Positions 44,294 through 53,048 of a stretch of DNA of 64,000 bases are shown here, in pieces. The notes beneath the pieces are model-generated. The model saw only the letters and a list, made by a program, of their open reading frames with translations, made no database searches and was not told the DNA's origin. The DNA is from Parapedobacter soli (lineage in GTDB: Bacteria; Bacteroidota; Bacteroidia; Sphingobacteriales; Sphingobacteriaceae). Each line of letters opens with the position of its first letter. Position 1 is the first letter of the stretch. The translations under genes and the position numbers were made by a program. The DNA is taken from NCBI RefSeq assembly GCF_025460835.1, contig NZ_JAMXAY010000002.1, forward strand, positions 138,995 through 202,994. The letters are read 5' to 3'.

Positions 44294-44974
44294 TCAGCCC
44301 ACTCGCTTGGTATTGATAGCGCTTACCCATTCGTCATGCTGGCAGCGCTTGCATTGGTGATGGCCGGGTGTCAACCGGTTTAATGTACCGCAGATGATAC
44401 AGGCATATAAGCCTGCTTCGGTAATTGTATCTGAATATTTATTATAAGCATGTGGAAGAATGGGTAAGCCATATTTGACGTCCTCGTCGGCATAAAAAAA
44501 GACGCTTAGATTTCCTTCGGTTTCCAAGATGGCCGCACGTACCTGTCCCAAGTGCTCTACCCCTTTTTCGCGCAGTTCAGCAAAGAATTCGTCTTTAGAA
44601 AGACTGTCTTTTCGCCCTTCTTTGATCACCATTACACTGTCTTCGATGATATAAACGGGGTGGCCCTCCAGCAATTTTTCGAAACGACTGCTTTTAGTCA
44701 TTAGCCATGTGATGAGGCGATATACACTGATGGCTGTGATACATACCAGGACGGTAGCTAGTAGTGCTACGTCTTTGTAAAACATGGCGTCGCCGGCTGC
44801 CGATCCCAATGTGAGGATGATCGCCAACTCAAATATGGAGAGTTGCCGAACACCCCGTTTGCCGGATAAACGGAGGATAACGAGCACGACGATAAACATG
44901 AATACGGTACGGAAGGCAATCTCAAAGACGAAATGACCATCCAGTTCAGATAGAAAAATCCGTTTCCAATCCAA
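44294..44974 (-). CDS. DUF421 (YetF/YcaP-like) membrane protein with zinc ribbon
   Basis: 226 residues. Three N-terminal membrane helices (about 18-100, with LRLSGKRGVRQLSIFELAIILTLGSAAGD, the DUF421 mark), then a cytoplasmic domain (VYIIEDSVMVIKEG, KDEFFAELREKGVEHLGQVRAAILE...NLSVFF). The C-terminal end adds CIICGTL...CKRCQHDEW, a rubredoxin/zinc-ribbon-like CxxC pair absent from Bacillus YetF. Function unknown; some members are linked to germination or stress. Confidence 0.85.
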   Translation of the reverse strand: MDWKRIFLSELDGHFVFEIAFRTVFMFIVVLVILRLSGKRGVRQLSIFELAIILTLGSAAGDAMFYKDVALLATVLVCITAISVYRLITWLMTKSSRFEKLLEGHPVYIIEDSVMVIKEGRKDSLSKDEFFAELREKGVEHLGQVRAAILETEGNLSVFFYADEDVKYGLPILPHAYNKYSDTITEAGLYACIICGTLNRLTPGHHQCKRCQHDEWVSAINTKRVG

Positions 44975-45132
44975 CGTATCCGTGTTTGCCTGGCGAATAG
45001 CTGCCTAGTCAATATACAAGTGATTGATTTAAATGTTTTGTCGCATTGTGATAAAACAATCGTAATTTCGTTAATTGTCTGGTGAAAAGCGAAAATGACT
45101 GATGCCCTTTGGGTTAGGAAGGTACCTAAAAG

Positions 45133-47118
45133 ATGAAAAAATCACGTGTTGGGGTTGATAACCGTATCTATAAAGAGCTTTTTTTAGCATCGCCCGTGGC
45201 TAGTTATATATGTGATGAGAATGGTTATATCATTGCGTACAATGAAGCCGCAGCACTGCTTTGGGGACGTCATCCGGAAATTGGGAAGGAGAAGTGGACG
45301 GGTGCTGTTTCTACCTTTTACACCGATGGTAAACCAATGCCATGGGAGGTCATGCCGATTTCCAGGGCTATGCGTGGGCAGGTTGAATTATGCGGAGAGG
45401 AGCTAATCATTGTCCGCCCGAATGGGGAGCGCCGAGTCGTGTTAGCCTTCCCCAAACCTATGCGGACCGATAAAGGCGAGTTGATAGGCTCATATAACAC
45501 GCTCGTTGATATTACCGAACACAGGCAATACGAGGAAAAACAGACAATCTTGACAGAGATTGTACAATCATCAGACGATGCTATCGTTAGTAAAAACCTC
45601 GATGGTATTGTCATGAGCTGGAACCACGGGGCAGAGCGGATATTCGGATATCGCGAAGCGGAGATTATTGGGAAATCAATCAATATGCTTATTCCTCCTT
45701 ATCTTCAAAATGAGGAGGCTACCATTATAAGCGAGATTAAGGCGGGCCATACGGTAGACCATTACCAGACTATTCGTGTCACTAAGGCCGGCAAAGAAAT
45801 ACCTATTTCACTTACTATTTCACCCATGCGTAACAAAGCCGGGCAAATTATCGGTGCTTCCAAAATTGCCCGTGATATTTCCGACAAAGTCCGTCGGGAG
45901 CAAGCCATACAATTCCATGCAAAGAAGTTAGAAACATTACACGCGTTAGGCAAAATCATCTCGGAAAAATCAGACACCCCGTCGCTCATTCAAACAGTTA
46001 TCGATTCTACTACACATCTTATTGCGGCAGATGTAGGCATTTGCTTTTATCGGGTATCTGATGACCAGGGGCAATCCAAGCTTTCTGCATCGGTAGCGGC
46101 AATAGCAGCCCTGAAAGGTGATTTCAGTAACTTACGTGTGGAAGAAGGATTGATCCATACCATTTTTGGCGGTGAAAGCGCGATAAAATTTGACGATGTA
46201 CCGGCCTCGCCTTATATCCGGGCATTGTTTGAGCCTTGCGAGCGTGCCGGAGCACCGGCAATTCGGCATAGCTTGGCCATTCCTATTCGGTCCACAGATA
46301 AATTATTGATAGGGGCAATGTTTTTTGGCTACGCGCAAACTGATATTTTCAATGCTGCTGACGAAGATATCATACACAGCATCGTGTCGCTGGTTGCTGT
46401 TACTTTAGAAAATGCCCGGTTATTCGAAAAGGTAAATGCCTTGAACCTGCGGAAAAATGAATTTATAGCGTTGGCTAGCCACGAGTTAAAAACGCCGCTT
46501 ACAACCACCAAAGGCTACCTGCAGATATTGGAACGGTCGGAGATCGATCAAGTGGGACGTCGCTTTCTGACCAAAGCACTTAAGCAGTTGGAACGGATCA
46601 ATTCTTTGATTGCTGAATTGCTGGATATATCGAAAATTGAGGCGGATAAGCTGAGCTTCCATTTCGAGACTTTTGAGATGAATGAAATGATATTAGATGT
46701 GGTGGAGACATTCCATTTCAGTAGCCAGACGCACACCGTGTTTGTGAACAATATTCGCGGCGACTATATGGTAAAAGCCGATCGGCAGCGTATGGAGCAG
46801 GTAATTATTAATTTGATTACTAACGCAATAAAGTACTCGCCGGATGCGCATCAGGTACACGTAGTGCTGGAGTCGTCGGCACGTGAGGTGAGTGTGCAGG
46901 TTATCGATGAGGGGATGGGGCTGACACCCGATGAGAAAGACAAGGTTTTCACCCGGTTTTACCAAGTGGAGGGTACCTCCAAAATGACCGGGCTGGGGCT
47001 CGGCTTATATTTGAGCAAAGAAATCGTAGAGCGGCACGGTGGTCGCATAGGAGTAAACAGCCGAATAGGTGAGGGATCAACATTTTATTTTTCCATACCA
47101 AGGACTCCGCTAGCGTGA
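45133..47118 (+). CDS. Multi-sensor histidine kinase (PAS-PAS-GAF)
   Basis: 661 residues, no membrane helix, so cytoplasmic. PAS 1 (about 12-130), PAS 2 with PAC (about 145-260, DDAIVSKNLDGIVMSWNHGAERIFGY, GREAEIIGKS-like), GAF (about 275-430), HisKA with phospho-acceptor His in LASHELKTPLTTTKGYL, HATPase with N box (INLITNAIKYSPDAHQV), G1 (DEGMGLTPDEKD) and G2 (GLGLGLYLSKEI). The cognate regulator may be the LuxR-type protein convergent downstream. Overlaps the gene at 47110-47379 by 9 bp. Confidence 0.93.
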   Translation: MKKSRVGVDNRIYKELFLASPVASYICDENGYIIAYNEAAALLWGRHPEIGKEKWTGAVSTFYTDGKPMPWEVMPISRAMRGQVELCGEELIIVRPNGERRVVLAFPKPMRTDKGELIGSYNTLVDITEHRQYEEKQTILTEIVQSSDDAIVSKNLDGIVMSWNHGAERIFGYREAEIIGKSINMLIPPYLQNEEATIISEIKAGHTVDHYQTIRVTKAGKEIPISLTISPMRNKAGQIIGASKIARDISDKVRREQAIQFHAKKLETLHALGKIISEKSDTPSLIQTVIDSTTHLIAADVGICFYRVSDDQGQSKLSASVAAIAALKGDFSNLRVEEGLIHTIFGGESAIKFDDVPASPYIRALFEPCERAGAPAIRHSLAIPIRSTDKLLIGAMFFGYAQTDIFNAADEDIIHSIVSLVAVTLENARLFEKVNALNLRKNEFIALASHELKTPLTTTKGYLQILERSEIDQVGRRFLTKALKQLERINSLIAELLDISKIEADKLSFHFETFEMNEMILDVVETFHFSSQTHTVFVNNIRGDYMVKADRQRMEQVIINLITNAIKYSPDAHQVHVVLESSAREVSVQVIDEGMGLTPDEKDKVFTRFYQVEGTSKMTGLGLGLYLSKEIVERHGGRIGVNSRIGEGSTFYFSIPRTPLA

Positions 47119-47379
47119 CTGGGACGCAATTGCGTTGCCCATTTGCTCCACAGAATCGGCCGGGAAGCTGCCCCAGAGTTGCACCCATTCGCCCGATGTT
47201 TCCTGGCGTAATTCGCAGACCAAGGCACCGTCGGCCGAATAACAATGATAAATCGAGATACCATCGGTCGTTTGTTCCGGCCGCACATGCAACGTCTTTA
47301 CAAGCTGGCCATCGTTTACTTCGATTTCAAAAATATTTTCTGTGCTTTCCAAAACGTTATTGTTTAAATTTCTAATCAA
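47110..47379 (-). CDS. Small conserved protein, coupled to a LuxR regulator
   Basis: 89 residues starting at a TTG whose TTGA overlaps the stop of the upstream regulator gene (4 bp), so translation is probably coupled. No ATG in frame. The sequence (IFEIEVNDGQ, SIYHCYSADGALVCELRQ, EWVQLWGSFPADSVEQMGNAI) reads as an ordered alpha/beta domain and not as an antisense shadow, though it overlaps the kinase 3' end by 9 bp. Function unknown; no family name known to me. Confidence 0.6.
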   Translation of the reverse strand: MIRNLNNNVLESTENIFEIEVNDGQLVKTLHVRPEQTTDGISIYHCYSADGALVCELRQETSGEWVQLWGSFPADSVEQMGNAIASQSR

Positions 47380-48029
47380 TTCAATACGCCCTGTTGAAGA
47401 GCCATTCGGATTACCGTGCCGATATCGGGAGCACCGGTTTTTTGGAGTAAACTCTCCCGGTATTTCAAAATGGTACGCTTATTAGTGAATAGCTGGTAGG
47501 CAATTTCTTGATTGGAATAGCCTTCCAGGATGAGTTTGAGAATCTGCTCTTCCCGCACGGAAAACGCTAAAGCAGCCCCTTTTTGTTCAATTCCCAGCGC
47601 AGCAATCGATTCCAGGACCTGAAGATAGAGGGCCGTGCATATATAGGTATTACCCGCCAAGATATGCCTAATGGCAAAAACGAGTTCATCTTTGTCGGCC
47701 TCGTTCACAATATAGCCGTCTGCACCCGCTTTCATCAAACCAAGGATGTCTTCGTCGTACTTGATGCCCGATAGCACGAGGATTTTTATTGAGGGAACGA
47801 TGTCTTTTAGTGACGCAAGAAGATGCTGGTCATTAAAGAAAAGATGATCAACTATCAGCAGGTCGGCAGTAGGTCCTGCAGTGATTGCATTCACTATATC
47901 CTCCCGTGTGGAAACGATCTCTGCAAAAGTGAAACCGGGCTCTTGATCCAAGAGTAGGATGATGCCGTCACGTGTGAGCGATGGAGGAGAAGCCCAGATA
48001 ATTTTTGCTGAATTTTTCATGTCTTTCAT
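47376..48029 (-). CDS. LuxR/NarL-type response regulator with atypical receiver
   Basis: 217 residues. Receiver domain (about 8-125) with the phospho-Asp region LLIVDHLF and Lys-like positions, but the N-terminal acidic pair is missing (IIWASPPSLTRDG), so metal-dependent phosphorylation may be impaired. C-terminal LuxR HTH (about 150-210): LAFSVREEQILKLILEGYSNQEIAYQLFTNKRTILKYRESLLQKTG. Likely DNA-binding regulator; neighbours: small protein (coupled) and a convergent kinase gene. Confidence 0.85.
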   Translation of the reverse strand: MKDMKNSAKIIWASPPSLTRDGIILLLDQEPGFTFAEIVSTREDIVNAITAGPTADLLIVDHLFFNDQHLLASLKDIVPSIKILVLSGIKYDEDILGLMKAGADGYIVNEADKDELVFAIRHILAGNTYICTALYLQVLESIAALGIEQKGAALAFSVREEQILKLILEGYSNQEIAYQLFTNKRTILKYRESLLQKTGAPDIGTVIRMALQQGVLN

Positions 48030-48155
48030 GATATAAATGTAAAAGGGTGTTTTTTATGTTTCGTTATAAGGGAACACACTTCGACGGCGAGAAATGTTTT
48101 AAATATTTTCAGTTTTTCCTGTTCTACCAACAATCCGTCGGGTTTTTAGTACAAC

Positions 48156-48257
48156 ATGCATGGCAAAGTAATCGATATGGATGAAGGTTGCCCCGCTTTA
48201 TTGAATGGCGCAATATATGAGTTGCTTTTACAGGGTAAAGATGACATGGATAATTAA
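48156..48257 (+). CDS. Possible 33-residue small protein
   Basis: ATG at 48156 to TAA at 48255-48257: MHGKVIDMDEGCPALLNG, then AIYELLLQGKDDMDN. Ends 11 bp before the DUF4142 ATG. No clear ribosome binding site, but many genes here lack one. Acidic, with no Cys pair or membrane part; may be chance. Confidence 0.3.
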   Translation: MHGKVIDMDEGCPALLNGAIYELLLQGKDDMDN

Positions 48258-48268
48258 ATGGAGGTGTT

Positions 48269-48871
48269 ATGAAACTTTTGCAATTTATAGGGATGATAGC
48301 CACAATAATAGTGGCGGTAGCCGCGTGCCATAACACGAATCGGCGAGGGGCGGACGACAGTATTGAGCAGGCACAGACCGTGAACGATACGTCGGCGATG
48401 GTGAGTGAGCAGGATGCGGACTTTGCCGTTAAGGCGGCGGATGCCAGTCTAGCAGAAATCGAATTGGGTAAGTTGGCCCGGGAGACGGCATCTGACCAGC
48501 GCCTGAAGGATTTCGCACAGCAGATGGCCACTGACCATCAAAAGGTAAATGACAAGCTCAGGTCAATTGCAACGAGTTTCAACATCACGCTGCCACCGGT
48601 TATCAGTGAGCAACGTGTAGGCGAGCAACGGAAGCTTCGGGATAAAACAGGCGATGCTTTTGAAGAAGAATACATCGATATCATGGTAAAAGATCATGAT
48701 CAGATTGTATCGCTATTCGAAGATGCCGTATCTGATGTGCGTAACGTTGAGCTGCAGGCATTTGCAGCGGAGACACTGCCGATGCTGAAAAGGCATTTCG
48801 AAGAAGCCAAAATCCTGCGTGACTCGATAAGCCCGCTGGATACGACAACGATACAACGGGTGATGCCTTGA
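48269..48871 (+). CDS. DUF4142 lipoprotein
   Basis: 200 residues. GGAGG lies 7 bp before the ATG. Lipoprotein signal ending VAVAACH. Mature part is a helical DUF4142 (ferritin-like-fold predicted) domain, with DADFAVKAADASLAEIELGKLARE, QQMATDHQKVNDKL and EEEYIDIMVKDHDQIVSLFEDA. Exported, function unknown; members are common in stress-related loci of Bacteroidota. Confidence 0.88.
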   Translation: MKLLQFIGMIATIIVAVAACHNTNRRGADDSIEQAQTVNDTSAMVSEQDADFAVKAADASLAEIELGKLARETASDQRLKDFAQQMATDHQKVNDKLRSIATSFNITLPPVISEQRVGEQRKLRDKTGDAFEEEYIDIMVKDHDQIVSLFEDAVSDVRNVELQAFAAETLPMLKRHFEEAKILRDSISPLDTTTIQRVMP

Positions 48872-48965
48872 TGAGCGACCCTATGATGGTTCACTAGCAC
48901 AGACCCTGCCCGTGGTCCGTGGCTTTTGACTTGTTGCTGACGGTATTTTATCTCCCGGCCGTTGA

Positions 48966-49430
48966 TTATGAAATTTCGGTGATATGATAAGTTTTGCCAT
49001 TAAAAGCAATAGGTTGGCCCACCTTCGTCCCAATAAGCCGTTGGCCCAGGGGTGATACCGGCGAAATAATCCAATAGGATGTGCCGTTGATTTGTATGCG
49101 ACCGATACTGATGGCAATGAAAAAATTACCCTCGCTTGTGATTACCAAACTTCCCGCTCGTACCGACTCCTTGTGAATCCCTATATCCAGTTGATTCAGT
49201 GATTGTTCCATTCGTGAAGCGTCGGTCAGAAGCTGCTGGTGCCGGTTCAATTCCTGCTGCATCATCTCGCGGGTAGTTTCAAATTTGTCGCCAGCACTGC
49301 TTTTCGTATCCGCTGCCACGGCATCACTTGCTGCTGCAATTGCTTCCCGTGCATTCGCTATCCGCTGTTCAATATATTCCCTGCAAGCGGCGAGGAGAGC
49401 CGGTTTTATAGTGATGTTCTCCTTGTCCAT
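48966..49430 (-). CDS. GreA/GreB-like transcription factor homologue
   Basis: 154 residues. N-terminal coiled-coil (about 10-80) with an acidic tip region DTKSSAGDKFETTREMMQQE, then a small beta-domain (GSLVITSEGNFFIAISIG, ISPVSPLGQRLIGTKVGQPIAFNG) matching Gre C-terminal (FKBP-like) domains. Relatives in Bacteroidota are often labelled Gre-like or mis-annotated as 3-oxoacyl-ACP synthase. It may bind RNA polymerase's secondary channel. Downstream of, and 5 bp from, the desaturase gene on the same strand. Confidence 0.72.
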   Translation of the reverse strand: MDKENITIKPALLAACREYIEQRIANAREAIAAASDAVAADTKSSAGDKFETTREMMQQELNRHQQLLTDASRMEQSLNQLDIGIHKESVRAGSLVITSEGNFFIAISIGRIQINGTSYWIISPVSPLGQRLIGTKVGQPIAFNGKTYHITEIS

Positions 49431-49435
49431 AGGTA

Positions 49436-50503
49436 CTAAGCACGCCCGAGCCGGTAAATATGCCGGAGATGGGAAATAAACGCCGCGCCCATCGTTCGAT
49501 GTTCCAGATAGGTTACGCCGAATTCTTTACAGGTAGCCTTTACCAATTTGTTGATGGCGGGATAGTGCACGTGACTAATACGGGGAAATAAGTGATGTTC
49601 CACTTGGAAGTTAAGCCCACCGAGTAGCCAGGATACGGTGCGGCTGCCGGTAGCGAAATTGGCGGTGGTACTCAGTTGATGTACCATCCACTCTTGTTCA
49701 ATCTTGCCGCTATCCTCATTGGCTACAGGAAACTGGGTAGCCTCCACCACGTGTGCAAGCTGGAAAACAATCGCTAAAAAGAGACCACAGGAGACACCGG
49801 CGATAAGCCAGCCAATCAATGCCGGAAACCAACCGACGGAAATAACAGGAATAACGAGGTAAACCGCGATATAAGTAGCCTTTGTAGCCCAGAAGATAAG
49901 ATGTTCGCGTAGAGGCATGGTTTTCCGTTCGGCCTGTTGGCCCATCTTGCCCGAAAAATATTTTTCGAAATCCTGGAACAATACCCACGCAATATAGGAA
50001 ATACCATATAAAATAAACCAATAGGCAAACTGAAAGCGATGAAACCACCGGTGGGGCTGATCGGTATGCATACGCATGAATTTAACATCGATGTCGTGGT
50101 CCAGGCCGTCTATATTAGTATAGGTGTGGTGGTTGATATTGTGTTTCTGTTTCCAGAAATAGATGGTGCCGCCGAGCATGTTCAATGTATAGGCTGATAT
50201 GGTATTCAATAGCTTGTTTTTGGAGAAACTTTGGTGCCCGCCCTCGTGCATGATGTTGAATCCGATGGCGGCAAAATTAATACCAAGCAATATGCATAGT
50301 AAGCAGGAGAGCCATACCGGCATAGTAAGCACGAGCAAAATAATGTAAAGTGAAATAGCCGTGGTTACCAATGTAATGCTTTTAATGTAGAGCCTGCTGT
50401 TGCCAGTGCTGGCAAGTTGCTGTGTCTTGAAATAATCGCTCACGCGTTTACGAAGCGTGGAGGCAAAAGGCTTGTTGATGCTATTAAAGCTGGTTTTGGA
50501 CAT
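49436..50503 (-). CDS. Acyl-lipid / acyl-CoA fatty acid desaturase
   Basis: 355 residues from the ATG at 50503; an ATG at 50521 is also possible. Three histidine clusters: HEGGHQSF, HNINHHTYTN, and QVEHHLFPR; four to five membrane helices between them. Di-iron enzyme that inserts a double bond into membrane fatty acids, using O2. The QxxHH third box is typical of the front-end/linoleoyl-CoA class. Placed next to the cold-shock gene, fits cold adaptation of membranes. Confidence 0.9.
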   Translation of the reverse strand: MSKTSFNSINKPFASTLRKRVSDYFKTQQLASTGNSRLYIKSITLVTTAISLYIILLVLTMPVWLSCLLCILLGINFAAIGFNIMHEGGHQSFSKNKLLNTISAYTLNMLGGTIYFWKQKHNINHHTYTNIDGLDHDIDVKFMRMHTDQPHRWFHRFQFAYWFILYGISYIAWVLFQDFEKYFSGKMGQQAERKTMPLREHLIFWATKATYIAVYLVIPVISVGWFPALIGWLIAGVSCGLFLAIVFQLAHVVEATQFPVANEDSGKIEQEWMVHQLSTTANFATGSRTVSWLLGGLNFQVEHHLFPRISHVHYPAINKLVKATCKEFGVTYLEHRTMGAAFISHLRHIYRLGRA

Positions 50504-50527
50504 TAAGGGGGTATTAAGCATAAACTA

Positions 50528-50562
50528 CAAAAAAACCATCCGGTGACAACCGCCGGATGGTT
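50528..50562 (-). terminator. Intrinsic terminator of the cold-shock gene
   Basis: AACCATCCGG (50534-50543) and CCGGATGGTT (50553-50562) form a 10-bp stem with a 9-base loop. On the minus strand it is followed by seven T. It lies 26 bp after the cspA stop and 7 bp ahead of the desaturase frame. Confidence 0.85.
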
Positions 50563-50587
50563 CCTGTACAATATCTGAAAAATGAAT

Positions 50588-50779
50588 TTAAATCAATTTG
50601 ACATTTACTGCGTTGGGCCCTTTTTGGCCTTGAGCGACTTCAAATGAAACTTCGTCATTCTCACGGATGCGGTCTTTCAATCCCGACGTGTGAACGAAAA
50701 CTTCCTTACCGCCGTCGTTAGGGGTGATGAAACCGAAACCTTTGGTCTCATTGAAAAATTTTACTTTGCCTTCTTGCAT
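50588..50779 (-). CDS. cspA: Cold-shock protein (CspA family)
   Basis: 63 residues, one cold-shock domain. RNP1 KGFGFITP and RNP2-like VFVHTSGL are present. Binds single-stranded RNA/DNA and unwinds mRNA structures. Ends ...[11 protein letters not shown]. Own terminator downstream. Upstream 294 bp hold the duplicated element (50971-51050). Long leader, if present, may help cold regulation; not shown. Confidence 0.95.
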   Translation of the reverse strand: MQEGKVKFFNETKGFGFITPNDGGKEVFVHTSGLKDRIRENDEVSFEVAQGQKGPNAVNVKLI

Positions 50780-50970
50780 GGCATTTTGAATAAAAAATGA
50801 ATAAAAATAATTAATTGCCCGTAAAGGTAGTTATAATTTATGGTTGTCCAGTAATTTTAATTTTCGCGCTTTGTTGCTCGCTGTACCTTAGCTGTTCGCT
50901 CCTCGATAGAGATTTACAAAATTCTGACATACACTGCTGATTGCGGCACAGTAATTGGTCAATTAAAGTT

Positions 50971-51050
50971 GTAAAATTGTCTTTTCATAATTTAGGTTTA
51001 TAATTGGTTAGTTTGAAAGGCCCGATTCTCCCCGTTTCGGGGCTTTCTTT
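50971..51050 (+). ncRNA. Candidate short transcript, duplicated element copy 1
   Basis: About 80 bp that recur at 53592-53670 with few changes. Contains TTTATAATTGG and TTAGTTTG (close to a -7 box), then hairpin CCCCG-TTT-CGGGG (51030-51042) followed by CTTTCTTTTTAT, an intrinsic terminator on the plus strand. Neighbouring genes (cspA and cupin) are on the minus strand, so a separate plus-strand transcript is implied. Confidence 0.45.
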
Positions 51051-51073
51051 TTATGTGCCTTGTGATGCCTGTG

Positions 51074-51478
51074 CTATACTGATTTGACGGCCGGTGCTAG
51101 CGTAAGCAGAAACAGGCTTTCTTTCAACGCGAGTACATTGTGTGGTATTCTTTCATGTAAAGTGACCATCTGGCCTTTGTCTAATTGCACCGATTCTTCG
51201 GCGGTTCCAAATCGAATACTGCCTTCCAATACCTGGACGCTGATTGTGCCGTCGGCTGTATGGGTGGGTAGATCGGATCCATCATGTAGCGCAATCAATA
51301 CGATGCGTAGGCGTTCTGACTTGAACACCGTAATAGCGTTCCGCGGTCCGTTTAGCCATGCAGGCTCGTTCTTGATCTGTTCCATGAACCGAGGGAGATC
51401 TATTGCCACCAGCGGAGCATTCACGGTACGCTCTCCCTCGGGGCGCTGTGGTGTTGACTCATTTATTTTCTCTTCCAT
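51074..51478 (-). CDS. Cupin-domain protein
   Basis: 134 residues, single cupin barrel (about 50-125): HDGSDLPTHTADGTISVQVLEGSIRF, LDKGQMVTLHERIPHNVLAL match the two cupin motifs, with His residues likely to bind a metal. Small anti-oxidant or ligand-binding function is typical. 10 bp after the GlxA-type regulator stop, so cotranscribed with it. Confidence 0.8.
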   Translation of the reverse strand: MEEKINESTPQRPEGERTVNAPLVAIDLPRFMEQIKNEPAWLNGPRNAITVFKSERLRIVLIALHDGSDLPTHTADGTISVQVLEGSIRFGTAEESVQLDKGQMVTLHERIPHNVLALKESLFLLTLAPAVKSV

Positions 51479-51488
51479 ATCCTAAAAA

Positions 51489-52466
51489 TTATACTTCATT
51501 TGCCACCCTGGTAAATTTATTCCGATACTCAATAGGAGTAAGCCCTGTGATCTTTTTAAATGTGCCTCTAAAAGCCTTTGTATCGGTATACCCTACGTCA
51601 AACATGGTTTCTGTAACGTTTTTCCTTGCGGCCTCAAAGATTTTTTTGGCAGCTTCTATTCTGACACGCTGTATATAAGTAATGGGTGTATTATTCGTTG
51701 CTTCTTTGAACCTCCTCTCAAAAGTTCTGCGGCCTATGTTAATTAAATTTGACAATGATTCTATTGATAATTTTTCGCAATAGTTTTCCTCGATGTAGTC
51801 CTGCACTTTTTCAATATCGTCATCGCCATGGTTGCGCTGGCCTTTGAATATAGCGAATTGATATTGGTTATCCCGGCCGATATCCAATGCAAAATATTTT
51901 GAAACCATCACAGCTGTTTCTCTATCGGCAAACTTTTCAACTAAATACAATATCAAATTCCACAAGCTGCTTGCGCCGCCGCTACTGTATATATTGCCGT
52001 GTTCTGTTATTATTGCTCCATCTTCCACTTCAACATCAGGATATCTTTCTCTAAATTCCTGGATATGGGCCCAGTGTGTAGAGCACTTTTTCCCATTGAG
52101 TAAGCCTGTTTCTGCTAAAAGAAAAGCACCGATGCATAAACTGGCTATGCTTGCACCTTTTTCGTGTAGTTTTTTAAAATAGGGGATTGCTTCCGCGTTG
52201 GCCGCTACCCCTTTGGCGGTGTCACCGAAGGCGGGTGGTATGATGAGTAAATCCGTTTCAGTGACGTCTTTCAACAGCCTGTTGGTCTTTATAGTATATT
52301 CACCATGGTTGGCAGGCACGTATTCTCTCAATCCTACATACTCTACTTCGAAAACGGGTTTTTTACCGGAGGCGATTAAAAACTCATTGGCGGTGTTGAA
52401 GGTCCTGAACGGTGGGGTAATGGCTTCAATTACTCCGTAGTCAGGCACGAAGACAGCTACTTGCAT
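51489..52466 (-). CDS. GlxA/AraC-type regulator with DJ-1/PfpI domain
   Basis: 325 residues. N-terminal DJ-1/PfpI-like domain (about 1-175) with ASLCIGAFLLAETGLLNGKKCSTHWAHI (nucleophile-elbow Cys) and ITEHGNIYSSGGASSLWNLILYLVEKF; C-terminal AraC HTH (about 215-315) with YCEKLSIESLSNLINIGRRTFERRFKEATNNTPITYIQRVRIEAAKK. Transcription regulator; ligand unknown. Divergent from the DoxX-like/SRPBCC pair, which it may control. Confidence 0.9.
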   Translation of the reverse strand: MQVAVFVPDYGVIEAITPPFRTFNTANEFLIASGKKPVFEVEYVGLREYVPANHGEYTIKTNRLLKDVTETDLLIIPPAFGDTAKGVAANAEAIPYFKKLHEKGASIASLCIGAFLLAETGLLNGKKCSTHWAHIQEFRERYPDVEVEDGAIITEHGNIYSSGGASSLWNLILYLVEKFADRETAVMVSKYFALDIGRDNQYQFAIFKGQRNHGDDDIEKVQDYIEENYCEKLSIESLSNLINIGRRTFERRFKEATNNTPITYIQRVRIEAAKKIFEAARKNVTETMFDVGYTDTKAFRGTFKKITGLTPIEYRNKFTRVANEV

Positions 52467-52668
52467 ATCAATTATTCAGAATCATAACGCAAGGTAAACA
52501 ATTATTTTGTCATAATTCACCCCTGAAATTGTCGTTTTCATAACAACCGCTCTTGTGCCTTCCATTGTAATTTTGAATTGTAAAATTTAGTAATCAAAAA
52601 TCACGTTTGAATGTTTTAAATGAATCAATGCGAAATGGCTTGTTTATAAATAATTAATAACCAATGAA

Positions 52669-53046
52669 ATGAGAAAGAATAAAATAATCTTTTGGGTGGC
52701 CACCATCATCATCGTGGCTTGGGAAGGCGTTATGCCACTTAGTGCACTGATTTTTTCACCGGATCAAGCCACTGTAGGTACTAAACCTTTGGGCTATCCC
52801 GATTACTTTGCGTACACCCTGATTATCTGTAAAGTACTCGGTGTTTTTGCCATTTCTTACCGTAAGACACCCCCTACGTTGAGGGAGTGGGCTTATGCCG
52901 GCCTTACATTCAATTTAATTTTTGCTTTTATCAGTCATGCAGTGGTCGACAAGAACTTGGGCTTTATGATCATGCCGCTTGTCGTGTTGGGCGTCCTGAT
53001 GGTTTCTTACATTTATAGTAATAAAATTCGAACGGAGGAAAAATAA
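52669..53046 (+). CDS. DoxX-like membrane protein
   Basis: 125 residues, four predicted helices: IIFWVATIIIVAWEGVMPLSALIF, DYFAYTLIICKVLGVFAISY, EWAYAGLTFNLIFAFISHAVV and MIMPLVVLGVLMVSYIYS. DoxX-like (DUF/DoxX_2) family. A TAATTTTG box lies at 52568-52575. It lies 2 bp ahead of the SRPBCC gene, as one operon. Function unknown. Confidence 0.82.
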   Translation: MRKNKIIFWVATIIIVAWEGVMPLSALIFSPDQATVGTKPLGYPDYFAYTLIICKVLGVFAISYRKTPPTLREWAYAGLTFNLIFAFISHAVVDKNLGFMIMPLVVLGVLMVSYIYSNKIRTEEK

Positions 53047-53048
53047 CA

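Noticed and set aside
48124-48531. Minus-strand frame of 135 codons
   Set aside because: Antisense shadow of the DUF4142 lipoprotein gene; Cys/Ser-rich shadow composition.
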